Part shown: one piece after another, positions 1-15,000 of the stretch
Layout of the letters: each line of letters begins with the position of its first letter
Position numbering within the stretch: the first letter of the stretch is position 1
Assembly (NCBI GenBank): GCA_008360975.2
Contig: CM039182.1
Span: 60,678,516-60,742,515, forward strand
DNA from: Lichenostomus cassidix
Lineage: Eukaryota > Chordata > Aves > Passeriformes > Meliphagidae
Length of the DNA: 64,000 nt
Direction: 5' to 3'
Notes under the pieces: model-generated
Database searches by the model: none
What the model was told of the DNA's origin: nothing
The model's input: the letters and a program-made list of their open reading frames with translations, nothing else
Position numbers and translations under genes: made by a program

Positions 1-2856
1 TCCTGCTTAGAGAAGCTACTTCCACATCCTGAGCTGGTACTGCTCTAGGTGATGTTGTGGGTTGTACAGTTACTTCTTAATTTGGGATAGTTTCCATATA
101 AGATCTCTGAATTTGACTTTGAATGGAAATCTGTGCCCTAGTAAGTGAAGCATTTGATATTTGGGGCTGTGAACTATAGAAGCTCAGAGGGTTGGGTGGC
201 CTCTAGTGAGGAAACACTGCTGACAGAAGCAACTAGAGCTCAAGAGTGGGCATGTGGTAAATAGAAACATCTGGAAGATTTGGGGTAAGAAACACTAAAT
301 GAGGTGTTTCTCACTAGCTCACATCAGATCTATTGCATTTCTGTTTCACAATACAATAATTTGCTCCTTTCTTTCCTAATTTGGAAGTTGCATCTTTGAT
401 GTTGTCACGTGAGAGGTGGATGGCTGTCTTTACTTTTTGAGTAGCTACTGAGGAGAAGGACAATTACCAAGTTAGACCACAGATCTCTCTTTACCTCCAC
501 GCACATTGCCTGCCCTGGGAACACAGTTAGTGGGTTCAGCTGCATACCTGTGTCTCAGTTATGGAAGCCAGAGAAGATCCATAAAATATTCAAATAAGTC
601 CTTAACCTGGATTAAGGAAATTGGACACATTTCATCTGTGTGTGGGTGTGTCAGCAAATTAATGGTTATCAGCAAACAAATGTTATCACTGGAATGGATT
701 TTCTTTTAAAACAAAATGGTGGCATCACCAGTGAAGACCTCTGTGCTTGTCCAACCTTTAATTGCTTTATCTGACTTCTCCATTATGTCAAGCTCTTCAG
801 AAGCCACAGCATTCTAGGGATTCTTCATTTAGGCACACTAGCTTGCAAGACCATTTTAGTGTAAGGTTTCAGAAATGTATTGAAGAAAATACACTTGTAG
901 AAAGGAAGCCTCAAGAAGAGAGATTTGTCTAAGAATCCTTTTTCTGAACACTCTGTAGCCAGCCTTTCAGTATATATGTATTTAAGATTTGTAATGTAGA
1001 TTTTCATGCCATTTGTGAGCACTTGTTTAGAAAAAAATTTCTACATTCTAAAAGCTTCAGGTATTTTAATGGTAAGAGCTGGCTATGTTGTTCTGGATGC
1101 TGCTCTGATTCATTCTGAATGATGAGAGTCAGACTTGTCTTACTCTCAAGTTTTTTCAGTGTCCTTGTAGGCATCTGTTTCACTCTTGAGCCTTATTGAC
1201 TCTTTCTTGAATGGTATTTGCCCTGATCAATTTAAAAGAAAAAACAAATATGCAGCTGTGTATAGGCTAGGTACAAGAATACAAAATGACTGTGCTGCAA
1301 AATGCTAATTCAAATGGTGTGTGAAGCCAAGCATAAATGAAATAATAAACAGATTTGAGTCACCAAATATAGAACACTTAAGTCCTTGCTGCAAAGGGAT
1401 ACAAATAAGATAATAGGGTTTTAGTAGAAAGATGCAATTTACAGGTCAGAATGTAATAGTAACCCTTCACTGTGAAAATTGAAAATTAACCTTGGAAGTA
1501 CTGGATCATTTACAGTTTATATGCTACTTCAGTTGGAGAAGAAACGTCTGTAAAAAGGCTTCCTGTAATTTTCAAGAATTTAAAGTGTTGCTTTTCAAAG
1601 TGTGTTCTATTCTCTTCCATAACTGCATCTCACTGTATTTTCACTTGGTGATGCTTACACAGATGGTACTACTAGGGTTTCTTACAGGTTCACAGTGGAT
1701 TTTATTGCAATTTTAAATTTTCTCAGAAGCTGTGGTGTTTTACTTGCTTTGCGTGAAATTCTTAGTGGCCATCATGTCTGTTGAGCTTACCTAGGCACTT
1801 TTCTACTTGCGTGTCTTTTCATCAGAGTACTTGATTTTAATTTTTTTCATCTTACCTGAGATAAATAGCAGAGCCTATTAATCCGTTAAAATACAGGTTC
1901 TATAAAAATCGTGTGAATTTCATTATAGTTATCTTTCTAGTAATTTAAAAATCTGGTTTCAAGCAATGATTAGCATTTGGAAAAATAAAAGTAGGTTGAG
2001 GAGGAGAAGTTTTCTTTAATCAGAAAAAAAATAGGTATAAAATATATCTTGTATATAAAACAGTGAAATCAGTAAAGCAGTTTTTCCTAAAGTATTAATT
2101 TTTTTAAGGAATAAATCACACAGTGGTGGTGAGAGATATTTAAAGCATAATGTAGAAAAATGTTGAAGCTATAGTCATGCACTTCAAGCCAGCAAAATTT
2201 TGAAAAAGGGACTTTCACGTGTGGGTTTGTGGGATGCACTATTGTAAGCTTGGTTTCCATCCTATTTGATGTCAGAAGAACTCAATTATATTACTGTTTA
2301 AACAAAGTAATAAAATTTTGCAAGTGAGCAAAGTAAGCTAAAAATAAGGTACTTTTTGCTTACCTATTGACTCCCTATTACATTGTCTCAACTTGCATGC
2401 AACTGTAGATGTAATAAAATATTTTATATGGAAATACTCCCAAAGTCTTTTACTTACATAATGGTGTTGTTGATACAGAAATTATATTCTGATTTTGCAT
2501 AATTTCTACTGGATGTCCTTGATGTATTGTTGAGTATATATGGGGTATTTATGAGAATGGTTATTTCTGAACAATATATTCTAACTACCTCATTTTCAGT
2601 AATAAGTGCAAGTAAGTTTTTTACATTCTTCATAACAGTTTTTGTAAGGTCTTCAAGGGATATACATAATTTCATGTATTAAGATTTTATACTCAGTCTT
2701 CTGCTGTTCACTTTTTTTTTTCCTAGATTCTTGGATGAGTTAAGACTTTTACCTTAGCGACAGTTGCTTGGCTTTAGCCTAATTTATATAACAGTATAAT
2801 AGACCTTTTACACTTAAATATGTCACTTTAGTCTTTTTTTTTCTTTCTTTTTTTAG
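1..2856 (+). other. ATP9B: ATP9B intron, left part cut by window edge
   Basis: This AT-rich stretch runs up to a good splice acceptor at 2855-2856, preceded by a T-rich tract. I looked for the preceding ATP9B exon, which should end just before the VALVQWTE codons, and found nothing matching. The short open frames here have no recognisable domains and no splice context. The region is read as intron only. Confidence 0.75.
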
Positions 2857-3018
2857 GTAGCTCTGGTGCAATGGACAGAGAGTGTGGGTCTCACTCTGGT
2901 TAACAGAGATCTGACCTCAATGCAGCTGAAGACCCCTGGTGGACACATCCTGACGTACTATATCCTGCAGATCTTCCCCTTCACTTCCGAGAGCAAGCGC
3001 ATGGGCATCATAGTTAGG
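2857..3018 (+). CDS. ATP9B: ATP9B exon a (N-domain, VALVQWTE)
   Basis: 54 codons in phase 0, from acceptor tttttag to donor gtaatt. It begins [19 protein letters not shown] and ends MGIIVR. It belongs to the nucleotide-binding domain just after the conserved DE residues expected in the previous exon. It joins in frame to the exon at 3614. Confidence 0.95.
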
Positions 3019-6000
3019 GTAATTGTGGGGGTGTTCTGGGTGTTGGGTTTTATTTTTTAAAAAATACTGGCAGATCACTCCTGCAACAGAAAATACCTCA
3101 GAAATTCTTAATTTGGATTATATTTGCCTGTCTGTGGATTCATGGAATACATAATGAATGTTGTATCATTAAAACGTGTAACAAGCATTTGCACTAAGTT
3201 ATTAGTAAATTTTTAATTACCAGGTATTTCAAAGATACAGAGTTTTCTGGTTTGGGTTAGATGCTATTTGCCAGCCAAGAAACTAAATATAAGTTAGAGG
3301 GGACATAACAGTGATATTTTAAAATTTAGTTTAGGGACACTGAGATTCTGTTATGCTTGTTAGCCACTTCAGTTAGAAGTGGTGCTCTTACATGAAAATA
3401 GGGGACACATATCTCAATAAAATCAGAATTAATATTAGCATAAAATAATAAAACTTACCCACTTCTTGACATGGTACTTCGTCTTTTATAAATGGTAACC
3501 CATTGACTGCTTCAGAAGACAATTAAGTTATTGGTAGGTAATTGTTTTGACTGTATGAACAAGTATTCCTCCCCCTCTCCCCCCCCCCCCCCATTTTTTT
3601 TGTAAAATTTTAGGATGAATCTTCAGGAGAAATTACATTTTACATGAAGGGTGCAGATGTTGCCATGTCCACTATTGTACAGTACAATGATTGGTTAGAA
3701 GAAGAGGTAAGAAAGATCAACATTTACAAAAATAAAAATGTTATAAAAACTTAAACTCTAAAATATATCATATGTTATTGGGATATGTTTAAAGGAAAAT
3801 CTGAGGCAATGCAGTAATAGATTTTGAAACACATATCCTAAATGTGTTTTAAGGGATTAAAATTAATTCTAATTCCTGAATAACATGCAAGAGAACCAAA
3901 GCTGGTGGTAGTAGTAGCAGGCCATGTTCGTACTTGAAACAGGGATGGTTGTTTTTCATTGACTGACCTTTCACATAAAACCTAATTACTTCTGAGAAGT
4001 ATTCTGTTATAAAGCTGTTTATCCTGAAATGCCCTTGTTTGATCAAAATCTCTAGTGAGGTATGATTATGAATTACAGAGTTTGATAAGCACTATGTCCA
4101 AACTGATTTTTTTTGGTCACATTTATTAAACTTCAAATAAAATAGTTAGTGACTGAATTTCAAAGCTGATTAATATTTTTCACTATGTATTTAGTAGGTA
4201 CCAGCAATCATCTTATTTTTGACCCTACATACAGCCAATATGTTAATACAATGATTACACCATGTATGTTCATAATGGTATTGGCAATATGAATCAATAT
4301 CTGCTGCAGGGCAGTTTGATTTATTCAGGGACATGAATAAATTAAACTCCCTCAAGACCTAGCAAAATGTCATAAAAATTACTTTTGGCGATAATGATGC
4401 GCAATTAATTGTAAAATAGTTGTTTAATTTATTTAGCCTTGTGTGCTCAAATCAATAAGTGTTTGCACTGGAGAGCCTTGTTTTTCATTAAGACATGCTA
4501 TTCCATGGCTATTTTTAATGTGTAGATGTTTTTTCTGATTAGAGATATGTTCAGTGGAAAAAGAAATGTAGCTCTGTTACATGTCTCAAAAGTAGTTTTA
4601 ATTTATTTTAAAGCTTCAACCTAAAAAAAAGTTTTCTTTAAGCTAGGAGAGAAAGTCTAGTTGACTTACTGATAGCAAGCCACTTCATTTGGGGGACCTG
4701 AAGTATAATTGCTTTTTATCCTGTTTTTGGCTTCTCCAGGGTAGTTTAAGAGTCTAAAGAAACACCTAAAATTATGGGACAAATACACCCTATTAGCATA
4801 CAGTATAAAACATGAGCATATGATTGAATATTTGCATAACTATTCTGTGCTTTGGTTCATTTAGTGTGGTAATATGGCACGAGAGGGACTGCGCACACTG
4901 GTTGTTGCCAAAAAGTCACTTACTGAAGAACAGTATCAAGATTTTGAGGTATGAAAGGACAAAGTGATCTTGTGCTTTACCATATTTAATTACCTCAAGG
5001 AGAACATTCCTCTTTTTTATTTTTTAAGGTTGCAAAAAAAGACTATTCATATTTAAGAAATAGATAATTGAGGTATTGTCCACAATCTGTTAAAGATTTT
5101 GTCATTCATTAGGGTCCTGCTTGCTTTATAATGGGATTAGACAGTGTTTTCCTCAGAAGCTAGTGTAATGTTATTTCTGTAGCTTCAGCATGACCTAAAA
5201 AACCTACTTGTGCTCAAAGATAAGGCCTTTCCTCCTTAAATGCTGTGATGCCTAATTCTTAAAAGTTCTTCAGAAGGCATTCTCTTGAGGTGACCTGTCA
5301 GAAGAACCTTGGATAACATTGGGTACAAAGTAAAATTGCTCTTTTAGTCTTGTTCTTCATTAAAGATATTTAAAGACAAACATTTAGCCAGCCTAATGAA
5401 TCCATGCTATCACTGAGTGGTAGACTGAATGTATACTTTATGAGTCATAGGAAACTCAAAGTGATTTTGTGTTTGTGCAGAGTCGATATAACCAAGCAAA
5501 GCTAAGCATACATGATAGAAACCTGAAGGTTGCTGCTGTTGTAGAGAGTTTGGAGCGAGAAATGGAATTACTGTGTCTCACTGGAGTAGAAGATCAGCTG
5601 CAAGCGGATGTTAGACCAACTCTAGAGATGCTAAGGAATGCTGGAATAAAGGTACTAAACGCATACTGCTGACATAACAGGTTATCATTTATTAACTTTT
5701 AAAGTCAAGACATAACTTACATTTGTCTATATTCAGGTTCTTTCAAAGTAAGAAATGTCCTAAGCACATTCTGGGCATGAACTAGCAGAAACAAACAAGG
5801 CACTGTGTGCAAAGTTCCCTTGTCTACCACAGGGTTCATCAGTTTCAAACTTACTTCTGTAGGAAAACTACCAATGGATGGATGTATGTGTGTCTCAGTC
5901 ATTTATCCCCTGGCTGTCTACAGTAAACTGTCCTTGCTGACATTAAATGAGTTTGGCACAAGATTTGTGTGACAAAAATGTTTTCGGGTTTGGCACTCAT

Positions 6001-9000
6001 GAGAAGTTTCAGCAAAGATCAAAAGGTGAATTGTTTGAACTAGAGTTCAGAACTGCCCTTGAGGGTTGTTCAGTTCATGTTAAAGAGATGGCATGAAAAG
6101 CCATGCAAAAGAGTTGCTTTGCTAGACAGTATCAATGGCACATATACAATTAATGCATTTATTTGAGGGGGGGTTTCAAGTAAATATATGAACGATATTT
6201 GAGGGGAGGGGGCAAGGTTATATACGTTTTGGTTTAAGCAGATGTCAAGCTCTGCTCCAAATAGTTGTATTGACTTTGCATTGGTTAAACTGAGTCAGAC
6301 ACAATGGGATGCTTGGCACATGCTGCTTGTGCTGGACTTCAGCCACTCCAATATCTGCTGGAAGGGTGGCACAGGGGGGGCAAAGCAAACCAGGAGAATT
6401 TTGGAATGCAATGACAATAATTTCCTGACACTGGTGATTTAGTTGTCAGCAAGAAGAGATGTTTTACTAGTCCTCTTACTAAGAAACTTACTTGGTGTTA
6501 AGGGGCTGAGGGAGCTGTCACACTTTAAGAACACATGAATCTTCAACTTTGTTCCTTGCACTTTACTGCCTTCTCAGTTCTGCCTGGTCAGTGGGCAGGA
6601 TCTCTTTGGAGTGTTGGGCCTGTAGCTTACCCTCCAAAATTGGCTGTCTCATTGCTTGGCTGCTGTTTTCTGAGATTATCACCAGAGTCACAGACTGTAT
6701 CGCATCATTTTGTCAGCAGATATCATCTGCATCCTCACATTTCTGATCAAGGTAGTATCAGGGCCATAGGGAGAGGATTTTAATGCTTCCCCAGGGCTTC
6801 AGTTTGTCTTCATATACATTGAGACACTGGCCCTTGTGAGAAGGGAAGGGGAATGGAGCTGCCCAAAGTAAAGACAGTTTACATATTATTGCAGTAAAAA
6901 CTGTTTGTTAATTTTACTGAAGAAATGAAGTATCATTATATTTTCTTGGATAATCTAATCCAAAAAGGTGCCAGAGAAAGTTTGAAGAGAGATGTCATTT
7001 AGATTTGGAGTACAGGTAATGTCCAAAGGAGTAAACTTTTATATTATCTTGCAGATATGGATGTTAACAGGAGATAAACTGGAGACAGCAACTTGCATTG
7101 CGAAAAGTTCTCACTTAGTCTCTAGAACTCAAGATATCCACATTTTTAGACCTGTAAGTATAGTTCCAATTTTTTGTTGGTTCATCAAAGGACAGCTAAT
7201 AACAATGTTTCTGTATTTGATTAGTAGTTGGCTGGTTGTTGAAAATTATTGGGTTATTGTACTGAATGTCATGATAGTGGTCAAGAGAGTAGTATTTAGG
7301 TTGTTATTCAGGGCTGTTGAATTACAAAGCATTTAAGGGTGCTGGTTTCTAGATCTGTTGATGTGCTATAGAAATGTTTGTAGCCATGTTTGGGTGACCC
7401 AGGTTCAACATGCATTTTACACCCTTCACAACAGATATAGCGAGATACCTCTGATCAGTGATGCAGAGGGCTCTGTGTGAAGTGAGGTGCTGAGCCACTG
7501 TCCATAAATTTAGGCTATCTGAATGCCATTCTTGCCTGTTCTATAATTTTCATTGATAGAACTCTTTAAACTCAAGACTTAATTAACTCAATCCTGAATT
7601 AAACTGCGATACCAACATCTTCCATTTAGACATAGTTCAAATTGGTATGAGAATTTTTTATGCCATTATATATAGGTGCATGTTATAAACAGACTGTTTA
7701 TATAATTGTTAGAAAAGTAAACTGAATCTTCTTCTACACATTTTATTTGTGTAGCATCAGCTTGACTGAAGCCATACAAAAATGGATTTTCCAGACGTTG
7801 ATTGATGCTGTGTGATCAGACATAATGCATCTGTTTGTTGAAAAGGAACCACTTGCACCTACCGAAATAATTATATTAATATAATTTACATGCAAATGTA
7901 TTTTCCTCTGAAGCATCAGAATGTCAAATTAGGCCCTGCAGACTACTATTTGCAATTAAATTATTAATGCTTCTGATAAAACTTCAGATCAATTTTTGTT
8001 GACCTTTCCATGTTGTAACACCACAAATTAAGTCTTCCTGAACAAAATGTGTTTAGTTGAGTCAGATTTTTATTTTCATTACCTTGACTGGTAATAAGAG
8101 ATCAGTATAAAACTGTGTTAACTAAAAATGCACAAAGTTTTTAATTAGTTAGAAAATGCATTTATACACAGTTATTTTGCTGGCTATACTTGTTGCAAAG
8201 AAATAACTACTGAAGTAATGTAAGAAAATGTCAAGCACTATAGCACTTCTATTTTAGTTACACATTAGAAAGAAAAACTTTCTGCTACTCTTTTTCCAAA
8301 AGGTGTTTTGTTTTTACCAAAACTGTTTATTCTTAGAAGTCTCAGCTTCTTCAGTTTGTAAGTCTAGAGGTATTTAGAGTTTTTTTTTAAAAAAAGCATT
8401 ATGTTAGGGGAAATGTAGAACAGAGAGGACAATCACTGCTCATCAGTGTGCACAAGTGCTGACATCCTTTCATTTCTGCAATGAAGGAAGGTTATACTGA
8501 GCCCACACAGTCTGGTGTTCCTAACAGCTGTCAGACAATGAGCTTTCTCTTGACATGCTTAATTGTGGGAAAGAAGGAAAAAAAATCTGAATTGGGGCAT
8601 GGGTATGAGTTTTTCTTTTTCACAGGGGCTTTTTAATGTAACTCAAATTTTATGGGTAGTAGAGAGCATCTGGAGAGAGAAAGGTTCTTTGAACTCCATC
8701 TGGCTGGGTAGTAGTGGGCCAAGGACAAAACTTCACATTCAATGTAATTAAGATTCATATATCTTAAAAGTTATTTAATTAAAGTGTTGACAGAGACAAA
8801 ACTAAAAGTGTAATCAGAGCTTGTGTTTTATTCTGTGCTTGGAACTTCGTCTTGCATGATAGCACTAAAATATGTTGATATTTATCAATGGGGGAAAAAA
8901 CCAAAACCAAAAAACCAAACCATATTAAAAACAAAACAAACAAACAAATAAATAAATAAAAACTCACTAAAAAAGCCACCAAAACAAAAACAAAACAAAA

Positions 9001-12000
9001 AAAAACACCCACCACACCCAAACCTGCCAGTCTCCTCAAAATCTGGCTATAATTTTCATTTTTCATGTTCTGTTTTGTAGCTCAAAACCTTCCAAAGTCC
9101 ATTTAATAACCTTTGACTGGTTTTTTGCATTTCACAGGTTCTGAAAAAATTATGTAAATAAAAAAATCTATTTTGTAATTCATTCATATTATGCCACTTG
9201 ATCTTGCCTTCAAGAGTCATGCAAGATCCAAACGGATTAGTCCTAAGGAGTATCTTTATGTGCCCTTTGAAATCTGTGCCTGGTTACACAAACTGAAGAA
9301 ACAATTAATAGGAACACTTTATGTTATTCTAAGAACATATTTTACTGCTTAATAAATTTTAAAAATTGAGGTTTGCTTGGGAAATTTTTCTCTTTTTCTC
9401 TAATCTTGCAAGGATGAAAATACTCAGACCAGCTCAAAATTCAGACATTTTAATGTCATTAATTCATTACTATTTTACCCCTTGCAAACTTTGGCGAGGA
9501 ACCACTTAAGATGACTACACAGATTTTCCTTGTTTTAGGGTTACTTTTTCACTCCATAAGACTTGAGTCTTGTAGTAAAATTTCATGGGGATTGGACTTG
9601 CAGTAGGATAAAGCACTTGAACCAAGGCCTTCTGAGTATGAGTTCTCAAAACCTGACCTGTTTAGGCAGGTTGTTTTGTTGGTTTTTTTTAAGAATATAA
9701 CCATCTTTTAATTTAGTGTTTTTCATTGAAGGTTGCCACTCGAGGAGAGGCTCACTTAGAGCTAAATGCCTTTAGGAGGAAGCATGACTGTGCCTTGGTG
9801 ATATCTGGGGACTCACTTGAGGTAAAAACTTGGTTTCTGTCAAATTATTTATTTGTTCATGGTCAGAAAGTAACGTAATAGCATGTTCGTGCTCTTTTTT
9901 TGAGTTTTTGCCCATACGTTTAAGTTGTCCTTAGAGCTACTTTTGCTTATGGCTCAGTGCAAATTCAATGGGCAAATGTTACTGGTTTTCTAGTCTCCTG
10001 TACAGTAACAGAATGGAATTTGTATGCAGCATGCTTTAGAATTGTCTATTCTCTTAGCCTCGAAGCATGTTGGCTCTCAAACTGATATTCTCTTTGATTT
10101 TAAAACTAATAAAGTCACAGTCAGGAGAATCTGGTTCTTTTTTTGTCTCCCAGTTGGATGTTGTACATGGAAAACTTCATTAAAGAAAACTTTATACCAT
10201 GTTTTTGTGTTGGACTACATTGCAGTACTATTTAACTGTAAATAAATGCAAGTGCCTTTTTTTCCTCAGGTTTGTCTGAAGTATTATGAACATGAATTTG
10301 TAGAGCTGGCTTGTCAGTGTCCTGCTGTAGTGTGCTGCCGATGTTCTCCCACCCAGAAAGCCCACATTGTGAAACTGTTACAGCACCACACTGGGAAACG
10401 CACCTGTGCAATAGGTAACTGTTGGCACAATCCTTACAGTAAAATCTGTGTAAAATAAATGTAATCAGCAGGTGGCACCACAGAGAAATAGCTGAAACAA
10501 AACCAGAGAGACTTCTTTACCAACAGCCAGGTACTGGGTGTTACGTAGTTGTGGCACAAAATGCCGTTCCATGAGAAAGATGTGGTTGTCTTCTCTATTC
10601 TGCAGGAAAAAGTCTAGATGACTGAAGTAATTAATCATAAATCATAGATTAATTTTCAGAATTTAAAGGTATATAAAGGGTTTCTCAAATACTATAAGGC
10701 CTCTGAAGAGCTGAATATTGCAGTGACATTTTCCAGGTGATGGAGGAAATGATGTCAGCATGATTCAAGCAGCAGACTGTGGAATTGGAATTGAAGGCAA
10801 GGTAATGTTAACAGTTTCATTGTGAAATGTGTGCCACATAGCAGCATAGTAACATGTGATTAGAAGCTTTATTCTTAAACAGCAGTGAATTGGTCATTTC
10901 TAAGTAAAGTATTATGCAAGATGATAAGAATGCTTAGTCTTTAATGTTTTCTTTGCTTCTATGTCTTCTGCTTTATCTTTTTAAAAGCAAAAAACAAGAA
11001 AAGGAGAAAAAACTATAGTTACTTCTGTGTAGCATTTACCTGAAAGAAGCAGAAGAAGCAATTAAACTTACTTGTTACAGCCCACTGCATCTTAGAATAT
11101 GCACAGAAAAATGGTCCTTTGTGTCTCATTGCAGGGTTGATTTTCAAAGTAGGAACAAACTTATATTTTAAAATTGGTTATTGCTTAGGATTTTGAAACT
11201 TGATACACATCTTTTACACTGGACTTTGTATTTGGAATATTTTTCTTCTGTTCTAGGAGGGAAAACAAGCTTCTCTAGCAGCTGACTTCTCTATCACACA
11301 GTTTAAACACATAGGCAGGCTGCTGATGGTACATGGTCGAAACAGTTATAAAAGATCAGCAGCACTTGGTCAATTTGTCATGCACCGAGGCCTTATTATT
11401 TCAACTATGCAGGTACTTAAAACTTTGTTTTCTAAATAGTTAAAATCACTATGCCTGTCTTTTAAATGTCACAAAAACCTAATTAACCAGCATTGTTATT
11501 TTTCTATATTGTATTTTATATATAGAATTATATTAAATACTTAATTAATTGTCTGCTTTTTGTAGGCTGTATTTTCATCAGTCTTCTATTTTGCATCTGT
11601 TCCCTTGTACCAAGGATTCCTAATGGTAGGGTAAGTCAAAGCAACAGTTATGGTATCTGGTAATAAGTACAGCAAATTAATTGCATAAATAATACCATGG
11701 GCTTGGTGTCATCCATGTTTTTCATACATTTATCATTGGTACACTACCAAAACCTGGTAGTAGAAAGAAAAGTCACACTAGGTTGGATATGCACTATATG
11801 AGGGGGAAGTCTCATTATCAGTTCCCTGGAGAGAGGGATCTGCATAGCCTTAAGAAGATACCGTAGAACCTGTGCACATATGGGGTGAAAACAATAGAGA
11901 AAATCTCCCAGACCAGACCAGCTTCAGCTGTCACACAGATTGATGTACAAACCTCAGTGAGAATCACAAGTTTTCATGTTAAAAATGGAACTGAGGCTAC

Positions 12001-15000
12001 TGTAAAATTTCCTCTGGGAGTGCACTGCCCAAGTCTGCCACGTAGATTTCCATTCATGTGAATGTATGCAGGATTAGGAGCACCTTGGTCATGTTGCAGC
12101 AGCCAGTTTGTTAATATGGTTTCCCAAGTTATACAGCTGAGAGCTATGCATAGTATGTCTGTGTTTGTCTCTGTTCTCTGTCCCTACTGACCTAAGAGCT
12201 GCTTTTTTATTCTCGTAAACAGTAACAACTTAAATCGACGCTGAGTTAAATCTCAGTTAAATCATGGTTTGATTACCCCAGACTTTGCAGAGGCAAACAG
12301 TAGACCTCTCTAAAATGTTTGCAAATAGTTGTGCCAAGTTCCAGGGAAGTTCGGAGAAAAGTATACACCTGGCATGTGAACAATAAAATCCAAAGCCATT
12401 TACAGAGCTGTTAAGACTCTTACTCATCCATCTACCTTCTCCATGTTGTCCAGAATATAGTACTCTTTTTTTTCTTTAGTTTTCATGCATCCATCTGTAG
12501 ATGAATTTAAATGTCAGGTCTTTGGACTGGTTGCATAAAAGTGCAAGTGCACAGGGAGTATGGTAACAGGTGATAAGCTTGGGTGATAGAAAAAAAAAGG
12601 GGGGGTTATTGGTTTTGAGTGTTTAAGACCTCTGTAGTTTCTCACAACTGACAGCTCTCAGAACCACAAAAGCAGGTTGCATATGAAAGCTGTATTGGTA
12701 AGCTGGCTAAGTACTGGGAAAAAGAACAAGTTTAATTCCACTTACATAAAAAGAATAATTTAGCTCGGTAGATCAGTTAAAAATTATATCATACAAAAGT
12801 GTTAATGTGTCTTCTTTCCTTTCACCTAGGTATGCAACCATTTATACTATGTTTCCAGTCTTCTCTCTAGTATTGGATCAAGATGTGAAGCCAGAAATGG
12901 CATTGCTATATCCAGAACTTTATAAGGATCTCACAAAGGTATGAATGTCCTCAGCGCTCAGCTGCAAACTAATGCTGAAATCTCCAGTGTGCAAAACTGC
13001 AAATTCTTACAATCATTTTCTTAAGGTATTCCTAAGCAAGACAGATTGCACAACTATGCCAAGTTCTGTACTATTAAAATAATTTACACTACCAAACGTT
13101 TCAATAATTTTTATTAATACATTTGTTGAGTCACCAGTGGTTGTATTGAAATAATTCAAACCTGAAGGTATTTTGATAGAGCAGCCTTGACTCTGGCCCC
13201 AGAATCTTGATGTGGAGTTATTTATGTTTACATTTTCACAGCTTATTTTTCATTTTTAATTGGTAGATTGATTTATAGATTTATTTTTTCCTAACATTCA
13301 GGAATTACTACTGATGTGTCCAAAAATTGTCTTCTTTTAAATAACAGATATTAATAACTGATCTCAGTCTGATCTGAGCTCAGTCATCCATAGATACTGC
13401 TTTCTGTGTGTTTGCACATACTTGCAAACAGTCAATGTTTATAATTTTGATACCCACAAAAGTGAAGCAAATCCCAAGATTCTGTTTTAATAAGCTTTTT
13501 GAAAAGCGCTTCTTCTTCATCCTTTGCTGTCAGCTAAGAAACTTATGATCCAAGGCAGAAGCAATCTTTTTAAGGGATAGTAGATTCTTCAAAGATGTTT
13601 CTAAAAGTGCGGAAGCCGACTGTAGTTAAACAAAATCCAAACTTTTCTGAGTCTTTGTCTTTTTAATTGCACTAAATTAACTATTAGCTATGTTAGTCTG
13701 GGGTAATTATTTTTCATCTGTTGGAGACACTGGTTCTTTCTTTCTGTGCTTGAGAATCTTTAAAGTTTTTGAGATTTCAGCCCGTGATTAAACCTGACAA
13801 AGCATTGCCTTCACCTGCTAAACAGAGCTGTGAGCTTGCCTGTGAAAACCTGTTCACAGAACTTGAGGCTTGCTACAGCAATGAAGAAGTGCTGATTCTT
13901 GCCTGTTCCAGACTGATCATTCTTTTGTGGCAAAAGGGTTGCTTTGTTTGCCACTTTGTCCTTTAAAATGTGAATCCTTTCAACTCTTCAGTTCTAACAT
14001 ATTTCATCAGTACCGTCACTGAATGCAATGTACAGCATTTATTCTTTGATTTATGCATACATTACAATATGTAACATTCACAATCAAAAGATTTAAAATT
14101 TATTTGGTAATAATTACTTCCTGAAAATCTGTGATAGTCATAAATTTATTCTGTGAAAGCAAATGGGCAGTTTATCTGACATTTAGAAGTTACTGGTAAC
14201 TGCAGATTTGCTTGAGGTTTTGGTCAGTAGGTACACAATGCTATAGTGGTTTTGAAGACTACATTTTACATATAAAAAATAAGCTAATTTCACTGTAATT
14301 ATCATTCTGAAAACCAGCCAGAGCCTTGCAAGTTAATGTATCTCTTCTGTTTAAGGCCTTAACTCCCTTATTCCCAAATTTAGACTTTGTGCAATTTCTA
14401 TACAAGTTTCAAGAATCATAAAAACAAGTAGAAGCTTTTTAGCCTATATCACTTCAAATACTGGTTATTTTACTTGTAAAAAGTCTCTCTAGTGATGAAC
14501 TATTAAAAATATATGAGCTGAATAGATTTTTTTTTCTTTTAAGTTGTGTTTAACTGTCCTCTCACGTTTCCCTTAGGGAAGATCTTTGTCATTTAAGACC
14601 TTCCTCATCTGGGTTTTAATCAGTATTTACCAAGGTAGGAGAGAGTCCTAATTTTGCTGAACTGAGAAATTTTTGTCTGCTATTAGCAATATTGTTTTTC
14701 AGCTGCAGGTTGAATTCCCAAAGCTTAACATTTCAGCAGCAGTTATATATATTGCTTTCTGTTTATCTTGTAAATTGATATTCCTGTAGTGTGCCAGGCC
14801 TATTCAAAACACAGCGTGATTGGTATTTTTATAGGTGCATGTCGCCTAAAAAAGGACATGCTTTTTATGAAATGCTAATCAAAAAAAATTTTAATGAGTG
14901 CTTATCACATTGCATGTATTTACACAGTAGCTTTCTTTCATGGAATGACAGAAGTACTGTTGAAGAAATCTGAATTACGTAATCAGTTAAAAGTAATTAC

